Of a DNA stretch of 10,381 nt, positions 1-6,908 are shown piece by piece; within the stretch, counting starts at the first letter, position 1; every line of letters starts with the position of its first letter. A program made the translations under genes and the position numbers. Location of the stretch: positions 1 to 10,381 of the forward strand of contig JBNJDQ010000085.1 of assembly GCA_051745065.1 (NCBI GenBank), read 5' to 3'. This DNA comes from Chitinivibrio sp051745065. Lineage in GTDB: Bacteria > Fibrobacterota > Chitinivibrionia > Chitinivibrionales > Chitinivibrionaceae. The notes under the pieces are model-generated. The model saw only the letters and a program-made list of their open reading frames with translations. It was not told the origin of the DNA and did not search any database.

Positions 1-1330
1 CGGGCTTTTTCTCCTGCGTTTTACGTGCCCTGCTTTTGGGTTCTGTTTGTGGTTTCTGTGCAGTTTCGGTTGTTTCTTTTCGGGACGGCAGGCTTTTGGC
101 TTTTGCCGGTTCTTTCCTGACGGATTTGTTTAGGTTCAGGGAGACGGAGAGATCTTTCTGAAAGTACTGTACCGTCCGTGATTCACTCTCATATCCGTCT
201 TTTTTGGCGGTTATGCGCACATCGCCGTAGACATCGGGGTCTTCCCAGGTGTACGGTGTTGTTCCGAGAATTGTTCCATTTGCCCGCACGGTTGCACCCT
301 TCGGAGTGGTGGTGATCTGAATTGCCGTGCTCTTGCGGGGCTTTGATGTCTTTTTCCGACGGCTGCTGCCCGAGGAGGACGAACGCGATGAGCGGGACCT
401 TTTTTCCGGTTTGGGGGATCGCTTTATGGGAATGTTGCCGTTGCTTTTGGATGAAGATACGGAGCGGACAGGCTCCTCTTTCTCTGCGGGAGATGATTTC
501 TGCTCCGTGGAATTTTCTTTCGAAACAGTGTCTGCGGTGCTGCTTTCGGCGGTGTCTCCTGCTGCGGGCGTGTCTGTTTCGCCGGTTTCCTGCGCGTCCT
601 TGTCGCCGGTTTCTTCACGGGCGGTATTCGGCGAAGGACTGCCGAAAAAATCAGCACGGTTTAGATAAACGTATGACCCGCCGCCGGCAATGAGGGCGAT
701 AACAACGAAGAGGATAATGACAACACCCACGGGAAGGCTTTTTTCTTCATCAAACTCGTTTTCCTCAATTCCGTCATCGCCGTCGTCATCAAAGGAGAAA
801 CCTTTATTATTATCAACCACGGGTATTTCCGTTGTGGGGAACGCCGTGGCTTCCGCAGATTGCTCCGGCCCCCGGTTGACCACCTTCGTATTTTCCGGTA
901 CCACCTGCCTGCGGGGTGGTTCTGTGGTCTTCTGTTCTGCCGGAGCAGCCTGCTGTTCGGGGGAGTCCTGGCGATACGCCGGAGAAGCAACAACATCGGA
1001 GACGCGGCGTACTTCATCGTATGATGTGCAGACTTTTATGAAGTTCTGTACCCCGGCTTTGGCAAGAAGCTCCAGCACTTTCTGGTGCGAAGCGATAAGA
1101 AGGATGCGGCCGTTAATGTCAAGTATTATTCTGTTAAGACGGATAAACCGGTTGATTGAATCGGAGTAAATATAGTCAAGGCCCGTCAGATCTATGGCAA
1201 TGTACTGATTACCCGCACGGACCAGTTCCTCTGCTTTCTCCCCCAGGGACACCGCGTCAAGCAGCTCGTCTTCAGCAAGGGTGGGAACCAGTACCTTAAA
1301 TACGCCTGTTTCCGTAACTGATATATTAAT
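1..1330 (-). CDS. STAS domain - transmembrane helix - PEGA domain protein (3' end outside window)
   Basis: At least 443 residues are visible and the frame is open to the left edge. Residues ~1-110 look like a STAS (anti-anti-sigma-like) domain: a beta strand ending in IDL at 46-48, then YIYSDSIN at 53-60, where Ser56/Ser58 fall near the phosphorylated serine of SpoIIAA-type proteins (DSSG), then the strand GRILLIAS at 74-81. A Gln/Pro-rich linker and an acidic stretch (FDDDGDDG) follow, then one hydrophobic helix at about 199-222 (VGVVIILFVVIALIAGG). After it come a Thr/Glu-rich and a Lys/Arg/Ser-rich linker. A PEGA domain spans about 337-403 (TTPKGATVRANG, LGTTPYTW, KKDGYES). The visible tail is Lys/Pro-rich. 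Inferred topology is cytoplasmic STAS and extracytoplasmic PEGA, suggesting a link between an intracellular switch and the envelope. The start is placed at an ATT codon because TGA at 1355-1357 closes the frame, no ATG, GTG or TTG lies near, and AGGGAGG sits 5 nt upstream. The gene is divergent from the CDF transporter. Domain calls are by eye; partner and function are unknown. Confidence 0.8.
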   Translation of the reverse strand, partial: MNISVTETGVFKVLVPTLAEDELLDAVSLGEKAEELVRAGNQYIAIDLTGLDYIYSDSINRFIRLNRIILDINGRILLIASHQKVLELLAKAGVQNFIKVCTSYDEVRRVSDVVASPAYRQDSPEQQAAPAEQKTTEPPRRQVVPENTKVVNRGPEQSAEATAFPTTEIPVVDNNKGFSFDDDGDDGIEENEFDEEKSLPVGVVIILFVVIALIAGGGSYVYLNRADFFGSPSPNTAREETGDKDAQETGETDTPAAGDTAESSTADTVSKENSTEQKSSPAEKEEPVRSVSSSKSNGNIPIKRSPKPEKRSRSSRSSSSGSSRRKKTSKPRKSTAIQITTTPKGATVRANGTILGTTPYTWEDPDVYGDVRITAKKDGYESESRTVQYFQKDLSVSLNLNKSVRKEPAKAKSLPSRKETTETAQKPQTEPKSRARKTQEKKP

Positions 1331-1482
1331 AACAACCTCCCTGGCAGTACCAATTCAGGACAGATAAATCCATTCAAAAAATAATATATATAATAGTTGC
1401 ATAAAATCATAAAAATACTCCCGACCCGTGAAAATATATATCTTAGGATAAGAACTCGTGTTCAAATGCAAAAGGCAGCCCC
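1331..1482. promoter_or_regulatory. Divergent AT-rich intergenic promoter region
   Basis: This 152-nt gap lies between the 5' ends of two divergent genes and must hold both start regions. It is strongly AT-rich from about 1361 to 1450. A perfect plus-strand TATAAT is at 1389-1394, but no convincing -35 lies 16-18 nt upstream of it, so it is only a candidate -10 for the CDF gene. On the minus strand the alternating TA run offers several -10-like hexamers, none paired with a clear -35. No operator palindrome or metal-responsive box was recognised. Confidence 0.35.
1336..1342 (-). promoter_or_regulatory. Strong Shine-Dalgarno fixing an apparent AUU start
   Basis: On the minus strand this reads AGGGAGG, followed by five bases (TTGTT) and then ATT at 1328-1330, which opens the STAS frame. 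The translated N-terminus from this ATT (MNISVTETG) fits the usual first strand of a STAS domain. A TTG at 1333-1335 is out of frame and leads into an unrelated frame. AUU is a rare but established start codon (infC, pcnB). A sequencing error here would be the simplest alternative. Confidence 0.6.
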
Positions 1483-2352
1483 GTGAATACTCAAAACAGA
1501 GACAAAAGTATCAATCGCATAATCGGTATCAGTATTGCCGCAAACGGCGGTCTGTCTTTTTTGAAAGTTCTTGTTGGTATGCTTGGCCGCAGTGCAGCCC
1601 TCGTGGCTGATGGTGTTCATTCCATCTCAGATATCAGTACAAGCATTATTGCCCTTGCAGGCATCCGTATGGGCGAAAAGGAAAGCGATCGCAGTCATCA
1701 GTACGGCCATGAGAAAATCGAAGCTGTGGTGACCAAAATTATTGCGGTTATATTGTTTGTGACGGCTGTTTTTATTGCCTGGAGCGGAATTGAGGCTGTA
1801 CGAAACGGCGGCAGGGAGGCTCCTTCACTGCTGACCGCAGGGGCGGCCCTTATTTCAATTGTGGTAAAGGAGTGGCTGTACCGCAGTACCCGCAAGACCG
1901 CCGAAGAGGTGCGCAGCAGTGCTCTCCTTGCTGATGCCTGGCATCACCGTACGGATGCCTTTTCCTCTGTTGCCAGTTTTGCCGGAATACTCGGTGCCCG
2001 TCTCGGGTATCCTCTTCTTGATCCTCTCATGGCCGTCTTTATCGGTCTCTTTGTTATGAAGGTTGCTGTGGAAATCTATATTCAATCCGTGCGCGAATTG
2101 ATTGATACTGCTGCCGATGATACCCTTATGCAGGGCGTGCGTAAGTATATTGAAGAAAGCCCCGATGTGCTTCGTCTCGATGTCCTGCGCAGCAGAATGC
2201 ATGGGCAGCGGGTGTATGTGGATATCGAAATTGCCCTGGACGGCTCCCTGTCTCTGCGGGATGCCCACGGAATCGCTGAAAAAATTCACCGCTCCCTGGA
2301 AGAAAAGTACCCACGCATTAAGCATTGCATGATTCATGTGAATCCCGCCTGA
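1483..2352 (+). CDS. Cation diffusion facilitator (CDF) family divalent metal exporter
   Basis: A 289-residue proton-coupled exporter of divalent metal (Zn, Fe, Mn or Co class) in the inner membrane. Six hydrophobic segments fall near residues 11-33, 35-60, 82-102, 113-131, 150-170 and 177-198. The transmembrane metal site appears as HxxxD in TM2 (His46, Asp50, within ADGVHSISD) and HxxxD in TM5 (His154, Asp158, within AWHHRTD), matching the Asp45/Asp49/His153/Asp157 quartet of E. coli YiiP. The TM2-TM3 loop has the family-typical HQYGHEKIE (72-80). Residues ~205-289 form the cytoplasmic dimerisation domain, with the typical ending HVNPA. Length is normal for the family. The start is GTG, the only usable start after an upstream in-frame TAG (1444-1446), with AAAGG at 1471-1475 as ribosome binding site. 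It is the only plus-strand gene here. The His/Asp quartet leans towards Zn or Fe, but metal specificity cannot be read from sequence alone. Confidence 0.95.
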   Translation: MNTQNRDKSINRIIGISIAANGGLSFLKVLVGMLGRSAALVADGVHSISDISTSIIALAGIRMGEKESDRSHQYGHEKIEAVVTKIIAVILFVTAVFIAWSGIEAVRNGGREAPSLLTAGAALISIVVKEWLYRSTRKTAEEVRSSALLADAWHHRTDAFSSVASFAGILGARLGYPLLDPLMAVFIGLFVMKVAVEIYIQSVRELIDTAADDTLMQGVRKYIEESPDVLRLDVLRSRMHGQRVYVDIEIALDGSLSLRDAHGIAEKIHRSLEEKYPRIKHCMIHVNPA

Positions 2353-3975
2353 TTACTGAAGCGGAATAATCTTATCCTCCCGTAGATTGGTAATCCGTAA
2401 TTGTATGACTGCGGATTCTTTGTTGCCCCCATGGAGCAGAATCTGTAGGTGATCTTCCGCAGAAAAACGTTCCCGAAGGGCGCTGTTCCACCTGGATCGG
2501 TCGGGGATGTACTGCAGCGGGGCCCCGGAAGAGTCGGGCAGCACTACTTTTCCCCGCTGCGGAGCACTTCCTGAATCAAGGGCGATATGAATCGGTGGGG
2601 TTCCCGCAGGGTGAAGGGAAATAGGGAGAGTGTCCGTAGCCGCGGGAAGATAAATACGGTTTTTCCGCTGGGAGGGGTATAAGCGTGAGTACGGCCTGTC
2701 GGGCCACCGGTGGAGAAAGAGTCCCTTTGATGAGCGTTGGTGCCAGAGAAGGCTGTCAAAGGGGATGTGCTCAGTGGGCAGCGGGGCGGCGTTGCCATTT
2801 TCATTACGCGCCCCTGCAGCGTAGACTTCCGTAAAAGTTCCCAGATTCTTCTGTGCGCAGAAGGGCCCCGTGGGAGTGCCGTGAATTTTTTGCGTTGCAG
2901 TGTACGAATATGCGATGATCCCTCCTCCTGCAGTACTGTCAATACTGCGCGACTCGCTCACCCCCGCAAAGCCGCCGGCATATTCATCGGCCCGGACGTT
3001 TCCCGTGCTGTAGGAATGGCGGATGTGCCCGCCGTTGTATCCCACAAACCCGCCTGAACAGATTTTGCCGGTAACCGCTGCACGGGAGGAGGTGAGTTCC
3101 ATGTATGCTGAGCCCGTATCCGGATAGCGGTGTCCCCGGGCTGAAATATCATTGATCCCCGCAGCACCGCCCGTGTAAAGGGCGCCTTCCACGGTACCGG
3201 ATATGCGGCATTTGGATATGCCTGCGCTGTTGAAGCCGCACAGGCCGCCCACGGCGAAACGGCCTGTCACAGAACCTGAAACACTGCATCGGAGAGCACC
3301 GACGGGAAGGGAAAACTCCGCAAATCCCCTGTCCCGGAAAAGGCCTTTGCCCTGTCTGCTCTGTGTGATGCGCAGGGCCCCGCACAGGCCGCCCACATAT
3401 TGTTCCCCCGAAACGGCAACCTCTGCGGTAACCATGTAGATATCACTGTCCACGGCGGTTCCGGCGAGTCCTCCCACAGAAATAATACCATGGGTTCGGG
3501 CTGAGATATGGACATTCTTTACGCGGGCATTTTCAAGAATCCCGGCCAGGGCACCAACATGTTCAAAGCCTGTGACATGGAAGTCCGAAAGAGTAAGATT
3601 GCGGATTTCGCCGCCATGGACCGCGCCGAAAAGTCCGGCGAAATCCTTTGTTTCGGCAGAAATCCGTCCCCGGGCGATACCGTAGCCATTGCCCTCCAGG
3701 GTTCCTGAAAAACCGCTTCCCTGAAATCCCGGTTTGTTCGATGTGTCCCGACAGAGGGGAAGCAATGCCGTATCTCTTTCCCGGAGGGAAATAGTGCGGG
3801 TAAGGCGGAAGTGGGCATCGGGATGGAGAGAGATCAGGGACAGTTCCGCTCCTGTGGAAATACAGTACGGATTCTGTTCCGTGCCGGTGCCCTGTGGATT
3901 GGCGGGTGTCGGAATCGGCATACAAAAATGCATGAAAAACAGTATGAGCGGAATACGCAGGTGCCCTTTGTACAT
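2353..3975 (-). CDS. Secreted GLUG-repeat protein
   Basis: A 540-residue exported protein. The N-terminus is a signal peptide (hydrophobic core IPLILFFMHFCM, probable cleavage near residue 25). The segment GTGTEQNPYCISTGAEL (29-45) is the usual opening of GLUG-type surface proteins (G-GT-NPY-I-EL). GLUG-like units follow, each centred on a [VA]GGxxG turn: FAGLFG (~112), VGALAG (~140), VGGLAG (~167), VGGLCG (~194), VGGLCG (~242), TGGAAG (~268), SGGFVG (~307) and AGGFAG (~333), with strands such as HSYSTGNV between them. Residues ~440-540 are a separate beta-rich C-terminal region with no recognised anchor. GLUG repeats occur in adhesins and in the region next to M26 peptidases; here no protease motif is visible. 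The ATG at 3975 follows AGGGGAAACA. It lies 52 nt downstream of ftsX on the same strand and may be co-transcribed. Its stop touches the stop of the convergent CDF gene. Surface attachment is plausible, but the ligand is unknown. Confidence 0.8.
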   Translation of the reverse strand: MYKGHLRIPLILFFMHFCMPIPTPANPQGTGTEQNPYCISTGAELSLISLHPDAHFRLTRTISLRERDTALLPLCRDTSNKPGFQGSGFSGTLEGNGYGIARGRISAETKDFAGLFGAVHGGEIRNLTLSDFHVTGFEHVGALAGILENARVKNVHISARTHGIISVGGLAGTAVDSDIYMVTAEVAVSGEQYVGGLCGALRITQSRQGKGLFRDRGFAEFSLPVGALRCSVSGSVTGRFAVGGLCGFNSAGISKCRISGTVEGALYTGGAAGINDISARGHRYPDTGSAYMELTSSRAAVTGKICSGGFVGYNGGHIRHSYSTGNVRADEYAGGFAGVSESRSIDSTAGGGIIAYSYTATQKIHGTPTGPFCAQKNLGTFTEVYAAGARNENGNAAPLPTEHIPFDSLLWHQRSSKGLFLHRWPDRPYSRLYPSQRKNRIYLPAATDTLPISLHPAGTPPIHIALDSGSAPQRGKVVLPDSSGAPLQYIPDRSRWNSALRERFSAEDHLQILLHGGNKESAVIQLRITNLREDKIIPLQ

Positions 3976-4027
3976 TGTTTCCCCTGATGAAGATCAGTGG
4001 CAGTATATCTTTTCTGTGTCTGCTCTG

Positions 4028-4864
4028 CTACTCAAATCTGCGAATAGCAGAAAAACTTCCGAATACACCCATGATAAGTCCTGCACTCACCATACCCGCG
4101 GGCAGATGTCCGGTAAACCAGGTGATGCCTTCAGCGGTGATAATAAACTCGCGGAGTATGAAAATGGCTCCCCACGCGGCAAGCGCACCGAGAACACCCT
4201 GAAACAGACCTTCAATGATAAAAGGCCAGCGAATATACCAGAAACCGGCGCCCATGTACTGCATGTTGCGAACCAGATCGCGGCGGGCGTAAATGGTGAG
4301 TTTGACCGTATTGGTTATGGTAAAAAAGAGTGCTGCCAGAATCACCGCGAAGGCGGCGGCCATAAATCCGTTGAGACGGGTGCGAATCTGCTGAAGGCTG
4401 CGGCTCCATTCCTGTGCATAAATGGCTGATTCAATCTGTGCGTGGTTCCGGAGCTTCAGGGCGAAGTCCTCCATGTTTCGAGTGCCGGGGGAGTGTATGT
4501 ACAGGGCCGGCGGAAATGGATTATCCTCGGTTTCGGCAAGGAATTCTTTTCCCCAGAGATCAATAAAGCGGTCGTATTCTTCCTGTCTCGTTGAATGCTG
4601 AATGTCAAGTGATGCATCTGCCCTGCTGAGGGAGTCTGCAATCGCGCGGGCCCGGGAGTCTGTAATATCCGGGTGAAAGTACACCGAGAGAACCGGGGCC
4701 GCATCACGGCGGCTGACCCAGTCGTTGAGATTATACAGAACCAGTACAAGAGCAGTGAGAAGAAACATGGTAACGGCAACGGTAATTATGGAAACGGCGG
4801 TTACCATTTTCGCTTCCCGTAAAGAACGGAGCGCTTCTGCGATGTAGTATATGAGGCGGTTCAT
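4028..4864 (-). CDS. ftsX: Cell division protein FtsX
   Basis: A 278-residue inner-membrane protein with FtsX topology: a short cytoplasmic N-terminus, TM1 at ~21-46, an extracytoplasmic loop at ~47-165, TM2 at ~167-188, TM3 at ~213-237 and TM4 at ~256-273. Family landmarks are NPFPPAL (115-121) in the loop, NTVKLTIYARR (185-195) after TM2, the cytoplasmic NMQYMGA (200-206), the IIEGLFQGVLGA helix (216-227) and the closing GSFSAIRRF (269-277). FtsX works with the ATPase FtsE to transmit a division signal across the membrane and to activate cell-wall hydrolases through its extracytoplasmic loop. No ftsE is in the window. The ATG is 2 nt after the TGA of the upstream binding-protein gene, so translation is probably coupled; only a weak purine run (GACTGAGA) precedes it. 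The length fits the shorter FtsX proteins. Confidence 0.9.
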   Translation of the reverse strand: MNRLIYYIAEALRSLREAKMVTAVSIITVAVTMFLLTALVLVLYNLNDWVSRRDAAPVLSVYFHPDITDSRARAIADSLSRADASLDIQHSTRQEEYDRFIDLWGKEFLAETEDNPFPPALYIHSPGTRNMEDFALKLRNHAQIESAIYAQEWSRSLQQIRTRLNGFMAAAFAVILAALFFTITNTVKLTIYARRDLVRNMQYMGAGFWYIRWPFIIEGLFQGVLGALAAWGAIFILREFIITAEGITWFTGHLPAGMVSAGLIMGVFGSFSAIRRFE

Positions 4865-4866
4865 TC

Positions 4867-6630
4867 TCAGTCGATACGAATGAATATCTTGCCGCTGACC
4901 TTTCGAATCATGACGGCATTGTTGGCACCGCTTTCCCCGTCAATATCAATGCGGCCGGAGATACCACTGTAGGTATCAATATATCCGAGAGTGCGGCGGA
5001 TATCCGCGGGCCGGGTTCGCCCCTTTGTTTCAGTCAGAAGAATGCGGGCGGCATCGTAAAAGAGGGGTACGATCCGGCGCTGCGGGGCATGGCCGAACCG
5101 CTGGGAGTATCTGCTGGCAAAATTTTCCCACTGCTCCTGATCGGAGCGGGCATTGTAGTCCGTTGAGAATATTGCGTTGTCGACGTATTTTCCGCCGTCA
5201 AGAATAAGGGCGGTATTATCCCAGCTGTTGGTTCCCAGAATCTGAGTATTGAAATTATAAAATTTCACCTGGGCCGCCAGTTTGACGGCACTGCTGACAT
5301 CGGAGGGCATGAAAAGGCCGGGGACATGTACCGTTGAGTCCTCTACATAGGTTTTGACGGCTTTCTTCTGTGCGTAGTTGAGTTCCGCCCCTGTATCAAT
5401 TCCAAGGGACTTGCGTGCGTAGTACTGCTTGATTTTGCGAAACTGCGTTCCGTGATCGCTGCTCTTTGGTGAAAAGTATTCTTCAACCTCAATCGTTGCC
5501 CCCAGTTCCTGCGCACGGGCGATGAAATGGCGGCTCACCTGTCGGCCGTATTCGGTTAACTCCGATAAAACGATGAAACGGTCAATTCCCAGATTTTTTA
5601 CCGAATACTCAGCTATGCGTGAGGCGATAACCCTGGGGGTTATATTCAGCTGAAAAATGTTTTCGCCCAGAGCCGCAAGGCCGCCTTCTGTGGCTGTCGG
5701 AGTAATCATGATAATATCGGGATGTTCCATCAGAATGGAGGCGGCAACCACAGCGGTATTACTCATGAGAGGGCCGATGATAATATCCACGTCATTACGA
5801 ATCAGCTCGCGGATGGCATGGGCTGTGGCTACGGAGTTGCTGCGGGTATCCACAATGCGGTATTTGAATTCTTTGCCGGTTTTTTCGGCATGCTCCGCCG
5901 CGGCCATGCGTACGGCTTCTTCTGCAGATGCACCAAGAGTACTGTCCTGCCCCGAACGGGGTATGAGCAGTGCAACTTTCAGGCCCGATGTCGGTTTTCT
6001 GTCGTCAACATTGCGGTCTTGAGTAATTCGGGATGTGTCATAGTCGGTGTCGGGGTATTTCTCAGTAAACTCTTTCTGCAGGGAATCTGCAGCGACAGGC
6101 TTTTCTTTTGCGTGTTTCAGGGCGTTGTGAAAGGCAAAAGGCTCTTCCATAAAGGAGACAAGTGAGTCTGCTGTGATCGTATCAATTTCTCGGAAAGTGA
6201 GGAACTTTTCGAGAAGTTTTTCCATGTTCTTTCTCAGTATCTTCTGTCGCTGAGCAGTCACACCGGGCTCTTTGGCTGCGCGGTTGAATGCGGTAAAAGC
6301 ACGGGGAAACTCTTTTTGCTTTGCCCGACGGATTCCCAGGAGGTAGTACGCTCTGCTTTTGCGGTCAGATTCGGGCCAGTTTGTGTCAAAGTAATTGTAA
6401 AGGGTGTCAAAATGCTCGTAATCGTTTGTATGCAGGGCCGCTTCCATCAGGGTAACAGCCAGGGTGTCCGTGGCCTCATTGGCAGTAATAAGGGAATCGC
6501 CGAGAGCAAGAGCTTCTGCATGTTCGCCGGCATCGACAAGGGAATCAATTTCCGCATTGGAAGCTGTTACTCCGCAGAAGAGTCCCGTCAGGAGAGAGAG
6601 TACAAAAACGATACGAGATATGTTCCGCAT
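4867..6630 (-). CDS. Periplasmic protein: N-terminal helical domain plus type I periplasmic-binding fold (LpoA/LivK-like)
   Basis: A 587-residue exported protein. Residues 1-26 form a signal peptide (IVFVLSLLTGLF core, probable cleavage after SNA). Cys19 is not in a good lipobox. Residues ~27-195 are helix-rich and TPR-like (AYYLLGI, FPRAFTAFNRAAKEPG). Residues ~216-587 match the type I periplasmic-binding-protein fold: LKVALLIPRSG (217-227), an AAEEAVRMAA-type helix with ASAEEAVRM (234-242), DIIIGPLMS (282-290), IIMITPTATEG (306-316), ENIFQLNITPR (323-333) and PLFYDAARILL (522-532). This fold is shared by branched-chain amino-acid transporter receptors (LivK) and by LpoA, an outer-membrane activator of a peptidoglycan synthase that also joins a TPR-like N-domain to this fold. 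No transporter permease or ATPase is next to it, whereas ftsX follows by 2 nt, so a cell-wall role is the better inference. The start at 6630 is chosen over an upstream ATG because it directly opens the signal peptide and has GGAAAGG 8 nt upstream (6639-6645). Confidence 0.8.
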   Translation of the reverse strand: MRNISRIVFVLSLLTGLFCGVTASNAEIDSLVDAGEHAEALALGDSLITANEATDTLAVTLMEAALHTNDYEHFDTLYNYFDTNWPESDRKSRAYYLLGIRRAKQKEFPRAFTAFNRAAKEPGVTAQRQKILRKNMEKLLEKFLTFREIDTITADSLVSFMEEPFAFHNALKHAKEKPVAADSLQKEFTEKYPDTDYDTSRITQDRNVDDRKPTSGLKVALLIPRSGQDSTLGASAEEAVRMAAAEHAEKTGKEFKYRIVDTRSNSVATAHAIRELIRNDVDIIIGPLMSNTAVVAASILMEHPDIIMITPTATEGGLAALGENIFQLNITPRVIASRIAEYSVKNLGIDRFIVLSELTEYGRQVSRHFIARAQELGATIEVEEYFSPKSSDHGTQFRKIKQYYARKSLGIDTGAELNYAQKKAVKTYVEDSTVHVPGLFMPSDVSSAVKLAAQVKFYNFNTQILGTNSWDNTALILDGGKYVDNAIFSTDYNARSDQEQWENFASRYSQRFGHAPQRRIVPLFYDAARILLTETKGRTRPADIRRTLGYIDTYSGISGRIDIDGESGANNAVMIRKVSGKIFIRID

Positions 6631-6871
6631 TTTTATGGCCTTTCCATTAGAATTTGTCGGTTGGATGCCTAAGGTCCTGCCCTGAGAAACCTGGGAAAAT
6701 ATGCATTTTCGGTTTTTTGACCACGTGCGGGAGGGCAGATGTTTCTGCATATGGCCCGCCATGGGCACAACATGTAAACACTTAGGCATATCCGTACATA
6801 AAATAGGTTATTTGTTTTCAGCAGAGCAATGAAAAGTCCGGATCTTTGCAATATCTGAGTAACTCCGGTAA
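6631..6871 (-). promoter_or_regulatory. Structured 5' leader of the binding-protein/ftsX unit
   Basis: About 240 nt with no convincing gene. Read on the minus strand it holds a 9-bp inverted repeat: ATGCCTAAG at 6665-6673 on the plus strand is the exact reverse complement of CTTAGGCAT at 6781-6789. It could close a domain of about 125 nt. Inside are two local hairpins: GCAGA/TCTGC at 6735-6739 and 6744-6748 with a 4-nt loop, and ATGGC/GCCAT at 6751-6755 and 6758-6762. The ribosome binding site lies downstream of the closing repeat. No known riboswitch consensus was recognised. It may be a regulated leader RNA, or the repeat may be a protein site or chance. Confidence 0.35.
6800..6829 (-). promoter_or_regulatory. 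Possible sigma-70-type promoter for the binding-protein/ftsX unit
   Basis: On the minus strand TTGCTC (6824-6829) is followed after 18 nt by TATTTT (6800-6805). The -10 is the same hexamer as in the better promoter at 10157-10185. Transcription would start near 6793, just before the inverted repeat, giving a leader of about 160 nt. The -35 is a moderate match, so this is tentative. Confidence 0.3.
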
Positions 6872-6899
6872 AGAGAGCCGAAGCGGGCTTCGGCTCTCT
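6872..6899. terminator. 13-bp inverted repeat, probable transcription terminator
   Basis: AGAGAGCCGAAGC (6872-6884) pairs perfectly with GCTTCGGCTCTCT (6887-6899), leaving a 2-nt gap; in RNA this is about 12 bp with a CGGG loop. It lies about 9 nt past the stop of the beta-barrel gene, where an operon-ending terminator is expected. The T run after it on the minus strand is short (TTTA when the stem's last base is counted). On the plus strand GGATTTTGCTT follows. Hairpin stability supports termination, but the weak U tract lowers confidence. Confidence 0.6.
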
Positions 6900-6908
6900 G
6901 GATTTTGC

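Noticed and set aside
322..693. Plus-strand frames over the PEGA-protein linker region
   Set aside because: Their Arg/Cys- and Ser/Phe-rich translations are typical of antisense shadows of Ser/Glu/Lys-rich coding sequence. The minus-strand frame carries recognisable STAS, TM and PEGA segments.
1855..2337. 160-codon minus-strand frame inside the CDF gene
   Set aside because: It is fully antisense to a gene whose metal-site motifs are intact, and has no domain of its own.
3734..4429. 231-codon plus-strand open frame
   Set aside because: It lies antisense across the ftsX 3' end and the GLUG 5' end, both of which have clear family motifs. Its own translation lacks domains or hydrophobic patterning.
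5722..6165. 147-codon plus-strand frame opposite the binding-protein gene
   Set aside because: Antisense shadow with Cys/Gly/Phe-rich low-information translation; the minus-strand frame has clear binding-protein motifs.
6631..6789. In-frame upstream extension of the binding-protein gene starting at an ATG at 6789
   Set aside because: The 53 added residues are basic and featureless, would bury the signal peptide, and lack a good ribosome binding site. The ATG at 6630 has both.
6631..6871. Known riboswitch (TPP or cyclic-di-GMP class)
   Set aside because: A CTGAGA-like string and a GC-rich core raised the idea, but the other conserved elements of these classes are absent.
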